Positions 60,217-64,000 of a stretch of DNA of 64,000 bases are shown here, piece after piece. This DNA is from Devosia pacifica (lineage in GTDB: Bacteria > Pseudomonadota > Alphaproteobacteria > Rhizobiales > Devosiaceae), in assembly GCF_014652635.1 (NCBI RefSeq), contig NZ_BMZE01000002.1, positions 601,562 through 665,561 of the forward strand, read 5' to 3'. A program made the position numbers and the translations under genes. The stretch's first letter is position 1. Every line of letters starts with the position of its first letter. Below the pieces are notes generated by a model, which was not told the DNA's origin, did not search any database, and saw only the letters and a list, made by a program, of their open reading frames with translations.

Positions 60217-60483
60217 TTATTCTGCGGCCTGTGCCGGCTCTACGGAAACGTAGACCTTGGAATTGGCGCGGGTGCGGAAGGACACATTGCCATCGACGAG
60301 CGCGAATATGGTGTGATCCTTACCAAGGCCGACGCCGGTGCCCGGGTGCCACTTGGTGCCGCGCTGGCGCACGAGGATATTGCCTGCAACAACACTCTCG
60401 CCACCGAACTTCTTGACGCCGAGACGACGACCAGCTGTATCGCGACCGTTGCGGGATGAACCGCCTGCTTTCTTGTGTGCCAT
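60217..60483 (-). CDS. rpmA: 50S ribosomal protein bL27
   Basis: Ribosomal protein near the peptidyl-transferase centre, 88 residues. The start [20 protein letters not shown] is the conserved N-terminal arm, and '[10 protein letters not shown]' style residues continue ([16 protein letters not shown]). It lies 11 bases after rplU. Confidence 0.98.
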   Translation of the reverse strand: MAHKKAGGSSRNGRDTAGRRLGVKKFGGESVVAGNILVRQRGTKWHPGTGVGLGKDHTIFALVDGNVSFRTRANSKVYVSVEPAQAAE

Positions 60484-60494
60484 CTATACGCTCC

Positions 60495-61148
60495 TTATTC
60501 CTTGTCCGCCTTGGCGCGCGGGGGCTTGCCGGCGATGAGATCCTTTGCCTGACCGATCCAGTCGTCGCGTTCAATACGGCCCTTGAAATTCAAGAGATCA
60601 TCAAACTTTGCAACATCGTCTGCGGTCCAGTCGGCGATCTGGGTGAGGCTGGTGACGCCGTTGGCAGCCAGCTTCTTCTCGAGAGCCGGGCCGACACCAC
60701 CAATCAGCTTCACGTCGTCCTTGAAGCTTGCGCCTGCGCTCGAAGCTTCCGTGCTGGAAGCGGCTGGCGCATCGGCCTTGCTTGTTGCAGGCGCTGCAGC
60801 CTTGGCTTCCGGCTTTGCGGCCGATTTGGCAGAGGGCTTCTTGCCGTCCGTGAGGATTTCAGTGATGCGCACGGTCGACAGCAACTGGCGGTGGCCGTTG
60901 CGACGACGGTAATTGTGACGACGCTTCTTCTTGAAGATAATGACGGTCTTCGACTTGCGGGTCTCGATCAGTTCGGCCGCGACGCTCGCGCCCTCGACCA
61001 GCGGTGCACCGATGGTGTCATCGACCATCAGAACCTGATCAAAGGTGACGATCGAGCCTGGTTCGGCGTCGATCTTTTCGACCTTGAGTACGTCGTTGGC
61101 GGCAACCTTGTACTGCTTGCCGCCAGTCTTGATAACTGCAAATGCCAT
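60495..61148 (-). CDS. rplU: 50S ribosomal protein bL21 with C-terminal HhH extension
   Basis: Large-subunit protein of 217 residues, about twice the usual 103. The bL21 domain is at 1-101 ([20 protein letters not shown] ... [16 protein letters not shown]). An Ala/Lys/Ser linker covers 102-145. A helix-hairpin-helix domain follows at about 146-204 ('[20 protein letters not shown]', then '[20 protein letters not shown]'). Such tails occur in other alphaproteobacterial bL21 proteins. It may bind nucleic acid. It begins the rplU-rpmA operon. Confidence 0.95.
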   Translation of the reverse strand: MAFAVIKTGGKQYKVAANDVLKVEKIDAEPGSIVTFDQVLMVDDTIGAPLVEGASVAAELIETRKSKTVIIFKKKRRHNYRRRNGHRQLLSTVRITEILTDGKKPSAKSAAKPEAKAAAPATSKADAPAASSTEASSAGASFKDDVKLIGGVGPALEKKLAANGVTSLTQIADWTADDVAKFDDLLNFKGRIERDDWIGQAKDLIAGKPPRAKADKE

Positions 61149-61369
61149 TCGTTGCGCCGGGCTATGCCCGGTCCCGTTTATCGCGCTCTGTGGCGCCGCA
61201 GGCAGTGCCCTTCCTGCGGACTTCGGTTGAGATCGAGCAGAACCCGATCGGCAGCCTCAAGCAGCGGTTTCAAACCAAAACCGCGCGCCGGCAGGACCGG
61301 CACGCGTTTCAGTGGCGGCTTATCGGTGCAAAAGGGCTCGGAGTCAAGACCGATGCGCCAGGTGCTGCC

Positions 61370-62161
61370 TTACTCTTCCGTCTCTTCGCCTTCCGGATAC
61401 CAGCCGCCAAAGCGGACCTCGCTCGGCCCCTCAAGCATGCCGGGCAGCGCTTCCACGTCGCTGCCGCGATAGTGATATGGATAAACGATCTCCGGCTCGA
61501 AGGCGTCGATGCCTTCTGCAGCCTGCTCGGGTGCCATTGTATAGGGCAGGTTCATCGGAATAAAGGCGACGGCAATGTTCTCAAGCGCGCGCATTGCATC
61601 CGTCACCTCGGTATCGCCGGCGATATAGATGCGCTTGTCGGCCAGTGTCAGGATATAGCCGTTATCGCGCCCCTCGGGGTGATATTGCTGGCGGTCGGGC
61701 GTCGTGTTGTAGGCTGGAATGGCATTAATCTCTATGCCACTGAGGGTGCCGCTTTCCCCATTGGCAAGTGCTGTCGCATTGGCTTTAAGGCCCTCCGGCA
61801 GCATGTCGTAAACTGCTGGATTGACGATCAGCGGCGCCTCTCCGGCAATCGCTTCGAGCGTCGGCACGTCGTAATGGTCGCCGTGCTCATGGGTAATCAG
61901 GATGCCCGTGGGTGCCGGCAGCCCCTCATACGCCTCGGCTCCACCAACCGGATCGACATAGATGACGTGGCCGCCCCAGCCCAAAATCATGCTGGCGTGC
62001 TGGATCGGGTGGATGACGAGTTCGCCTTCCGATGTCTGGATAGCATCGCCTTCAAGCATCTGCGCCTCCGACTGAGCCTGTACCGGCGCCATCGCGCCTG
62101 CTGCGAGTGACATGACGGGCAGGGCGCCAAGCCCTGCGATGACGGTTCTGCGATTGACCAT
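61370..62161 (-). CDS. UlaG-like metallo-beta-lactamase-fold hydrolase with Tat-like signal
   Basis: A 263-residue exported metal-dependent hydrolase. ATG 62161 (GGGAG seven bases before) opens a twin-arginine-like signal, NRRTVIAGLGALPVMSLAAG, cleaved near VQAQ at about 30. The metal-binding motif is THEHGDHYD near 105, with further ligands in 'YIAGDTEVTDAM' and 'YPYHYRGSDVE'. UlaG itself is a cytoplasmic lactonase, so the exported form is unusual and its substrate is unknown. Confidence 0.87.
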   Translation of the reverse strand: MVNRRTVIAGLGALPVMSLAAGAMAPVQAQSEAQMLEGDAIQTSEGELVIHPIQHASMILGWGGHVIYVDPVGGAEAYEGLPAPTGILITHEHGDHYDVPTLEAIAGEAPLIVNPAVYDMLPEGLKANATALANGESGTLSGIEINAIPAYNTTPDRQQYHPEGRDNGYILTLADKRIYIAGDTEVTDAMRALENIAVAFIPMNLPYTMAPEQAAEGIDAFEPEIVYPYHYRGSDVEALPGMLEGPSEVRFGGWYPEGEETEE

Positions 62162-62260
62162 TGGTCGTCTCCCTGGTGATGGGGCTGGAGGATTCACCAA
62201 CCCTTGACCAGTACGCACCAGGCCGCGCGCGGCTCCGCAGCACACGGCTTCGTGATGCCG

Positions 62261-62692
62261 CTATCGCCGCAGCCGCGCCACAAGCGCCTGTTCGCGCTTC
62301 AACTCAGTTTGCTTGTGGTGCCTGCGCCAGTGCTCGATGGACCAGCGCGGCGCAGCCGGCGCGATCCAGCGCCTTGGACGATAAACCCAGACATGCTGAC
62401 TGGCTATGGCCGTCTCGACCGTGACGCGCGTGCGACGGTATTCCTCACCTTCGAAGTCATCGAGCGCCAGCATGTCTTGCGCCCTCAGGCCGAACAGAAT
62501 GACACCTGGCGCATGCGCTCCGGTTTTCCGGACAAGTGCCGGATACGCCCGCATCGGGAAATAAACGGTCACATGATCAACGATCGTCGCATCCACAATT
62601 GCCATCGGCTGGTGCCCCCGCAGCACCGCATGGCGCACGTCTTCATCGCGCAGCGTACCGTAGACAAAAAGGCTCTGGCCGAGTTTGTACAT
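62261..62692 (-). CDS. gamma-glutamylcyclotransferase/AIG2-like protein
   Basis: A 143-residue protein. ATG 62692 gives MYKLGQSLFVYGTLRDEDVR, with the Y-G-T-L-R loop of the fold. The catalytic acid region is LALDDFEGEEYRRTRV near 80, followed by a basic C-terminal tail. The longer upstream frame runs into the tRNA gene and is not used. Enzymes of this fold release 5-oxoproline from gamma-glutamyl amines; the substrate here is unknown. Confidence 0.88.
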   Translation of the reverse strand: MYKLGQSLFVYGTLRDEDVRHAVLRGHQPMAIVDATIVDHVTVYFPMRAYPALVRKTGAHAPGVILFGLRAQDMLALDDFEGEEYRRTRVTVETAIASQHVWVYRPRRWIAPAAPRWSIEHWRRHHKQTELKREQALVARLRR

Positions 62693-62786
62693 TCGCCGTT
62701 CCGAAGGTGTTGCGGTGCCGCGCGTGCTATGCCATAAGCCCGACCTTGTCGACCGCCGACTGACTGAGCAGTTCGTTCGACCTCGC

Positions 62787-62876
62787 GGAGAGGTGGCAGA
62801 GCGGTTGAATGCACCGCACTCGAAATGCGGCATAGGGGCAACTCTATCGGGGGTTCGAATCCCTCCCTCTCCGCCA
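62787..62876 (+). tRNA. tRNA-Ser(CGA)
   Basis: A complete serine tRNA with CCA encoded. The acceptor is GGAGAGG paired with CCTCTCC, the anticodon loop CTCGAAA gives anticodon CGA at 62821-62823 (reads UCG), and the long variable arm typical of tRNA-Ser and the T-loop GGTTCGAATCC are present. Confidence 0.95.
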
Positions 62877-62995
62877 TTTTCTACTGATATCCCATTAAGG
62901 CAGTTTAGGTTTCGGCCCCCTCGAAGAGACCGGGTGCACCGCAGTGTGCATTTTCCCTTGTCGGTGCTCGCAGCTTGGTGTGTTCAAAATCCAGG

Positions 62996-63634
62996 TCAGA
63001 TCACACCGCGTCTGATCGCTTCCGCCACCGCTTGAACACGGTTGGATGCGTTGAGCTTCTGGATGATTTCCTGAACCTTGCGCTTGACCGTAATCTCGGT
63101 CATTGCGAGGTCGTTGGCGATGTCGAGAGAGCGACTACCCTTGGCCAATAATCGCAAGACTTTAACATCTTGCGCGGTAAGGCCACTGTCGCGATGAATC
63201 TGCTGGGCCGCGACCTTGCGGTATTCATCCATCATCAGAGAAATCAATTCTTGCGAGAGCATGCTCTCGCCTTCATGGACCCGGCGCACAGTGTCCGGCA
63301 GGGTCTCATACGAGTTGGACTTTAGCAGGTAGGCGTCTGCCCCGGCCTCCAACGCGCCCACAAGATGTTGGCGATCCTCGTAGGTAGAGAGAACCATGCA
63401 ACGCGGTGCCTCTTGCCGGCCCTTGAGGATGCGAACGAGTTGGATGCCATCCATGTTGCCGAGCCTGATGTCCACTGTAACGACACTAGGGCGGTAGCGG
63501 TCGACCAGGTCGATAGCCTCATTTGCCGTGCCAGCCTCGGCCACGACCTCCATGTCGCTTTCATCCTCAAGCAAGCTGCGGACGCCACGGCGGAAGATCT
63601 GGTGATCATCGACAATCAAGACTTTTATTGTCAT
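62996..63634 (-). CDS. NarL/FixJ-family response regulator
   Basis: A 212-residue DNA-binding regulator. The receiver domain covers 1-118, with D9-D10 acid pocket residues, phosphoacceptor Asp55 in VVTVDIRLGN and Lys105 in LLKSNSYE. A LuxR-type helix-turn-helix follows at about 148-209 ('LRLLAKGSRSLDIANDLAMT', 'ITVKRKVQEIIQKLNASNR'). It overlaps the histidine kinase gene by four bases (ATGA), so the pair forms a two-component system. The signal is unknown. Confidence 0.92.
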   Translation of the reverse strand: MTIKVLIVDDHQIFRRGVRSLLEDESDMEVVAEAGTANEAIDLVDRYRPSVVTVDIRLGNMDGIQLVRILKGRQEAPRCMVLSTYEDRQHLVGALEAGADAYLLKSNSYETLPDTVRRVHEGESMLSQELISLMMDEYRKVAAQQIHRDSGLTAQDVKVLRLLAKGSRSLDIANDLAMTEITVKRKVQEIIQKLNASNRVQAVAEAIRRGVI

Positions 63635-64000
63635 GGTGAGCAGTTGGAGCGAGGAATGAAGAACTGGATGCGAGTGCCCGCCTCAGGAGCGGAATCTATG
63701 TAGAGTTGTCCGCCGACCAGGTGCATGCGCTCGCGGATGCCGACAAGACCGAGGCCCAACCGGGCTTCATCCACGACAAAGCCAATACCATTATCGGCGA
63801 TGACGATTTCAATGTTGGGGTCTGAATAAGACAGTTTCAGACTGAGATTACGCGCAGCGGCGTGGCGCAGGCAGTTCTGACAGGTCTCTTGCACGATGCG
63901 GAAAACTGCCAATTCCACCTCGGGTTTGAGGGGGGCCGGTGTACCCTCTATGGTTAGCTGGGTGACGAGACCATCGGTCGACGGCAACGCACCAACATAG
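63631..64000 (-). CDS. sensor histidine kinase, C-terminal fragment
   Basis: The 3' end of a histidine kinase of the NarX/DegS (HisKA_3) class, open to the window edge. The visible part holds the N-box 'VFRIVQETCQNCLRHAAARN' and the G1 box IADNGIGF. 'LGLGLVGIRERMHLVGGQL' is G2-like, and the C-terminal strand is RIQFFIP. The dimerisation and sensor domains lie outside the window. Overlap with the response-regulator gene shows they act together. Confidence 0.88.
   Translation of the reverse strand, partial: YVGALPSTDGLVTQLTIEGTPAPLKPEVELAVFRIVQETCQNCLRHAAARNLSLKLSYSDPNIEIVIADNGIGFVVDEARLGLGLVGIRERMHLVGGQLYIDSAPEAGTRIQFFIPRSNCSP

Noticed and set aside
62787..62876. tRNA-Ser as an integration site of a mobile element
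   Set aside because: No integrase, repeated tRNA end or compositional change is seen on either side.

Overview
The window is about 62-65% G+C (by eye) and reads as chromosome of an alphaproteobacterium of the order Hyphomicrobiales (Rhizobiales), most like a free-living Devosia/Pelagibacterium-type lineage. The genus is an inference; no 16S gene is present. The support is the gene order: mdh-sucCD-sucAB-lpd, sdhCDAB, leuB/leuD, priA-atpHAGDC, and rplU-rpmA-obgE-proBA-nadD-rsfS-rlmH-envC-ctpA-rppH, together with a bL21 carrying a C-terminal helix-hairpin-helix extension. No insertion sequence, prophage, CRISPR array, integrase of a mobile element or clear pseudogene is visible. Most genes are tightly packed with 1-4 base stop/start overlaps, so this is mostly housekeeping chromosome.

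Region by region. 1-5737 (minus): a sugar uptake and oxidation operon in the order Gfo/Idh/MocA dehydrogenase, two MalFG-type permeases, solute-binding protein, MalK/UgpC-type ATPase and an edge-truncated RpiR-type regulator, with a recognisable promoter and palindromic operator. 5983-8740 (plus): an MFS transporter, an SRPBCC protein and argC. 8810-20507 (minus): TCA cycle genes lpd, sucB, sucA, sucD, sucC and mdh, interspersed with two secreted proteins of unknown function, then zapE. 20518-23091: an Inh/Omp19-like lipoprotein, a DUF2007-like protein, a methyltransferase and sdhB. 23135-26109: the rest of the sdh operon, with a small secreted protein between sdhA and sdhB and a promoter. 26170-28739: NUDIX, VOC, DUF1737, beta carbonic anhydrase and EF-hand genes. 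28767-31328: a DMT exporter, a YciI-like gene and asd, which is preceded by a promoter and a 31-codon leader peptide ending in four threonine codons. 31404-37305: a BaiN-like flavoprotein, an outer-membrane barrel, a fasciclin protein, a luciferase-like monooxygenase with a palindromic operator, leuB, a GNAT and leuD. 37411-41038: a secreted protein made of six exact 54-residue repeats, a second DMT transporter with a structured leader, and xerC. 41157-48531 (plus): priA and the F1 ATP synthase operon atpHAGDC. 48562-60483 (minus): a racemase, rppH, a polysaccharide-deacetylase-like protein, ctpA, envC, rlmH, rsfS, nadD, proA, proB, obgE, two GNATs and rpmA. 60495-64000: rplU, a Tat-type metallo-hydrolase, a gamma-glutamylcyclotransferase-like protein, tRNA-Ser(CGA), and a NarL-type response regulator with its truncated histidine kinase.

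The most interesting signals are regulatory. They are a threonine-codon leader peptide in front of asd (probable translation-dependent attenuation), a nearly leaderless upstream ORF plus a Shine-Dalgarno-proximal hairpin in front of a DMT transporter, several perfect GC-rich stem-loops without U-tracts at gene junctions inside operons, and two palindromic operators. The best candidate for an undescribed protein is the six-repeat secreted protein. All assignments come from reading the sequence and recognising families. No database search was run.
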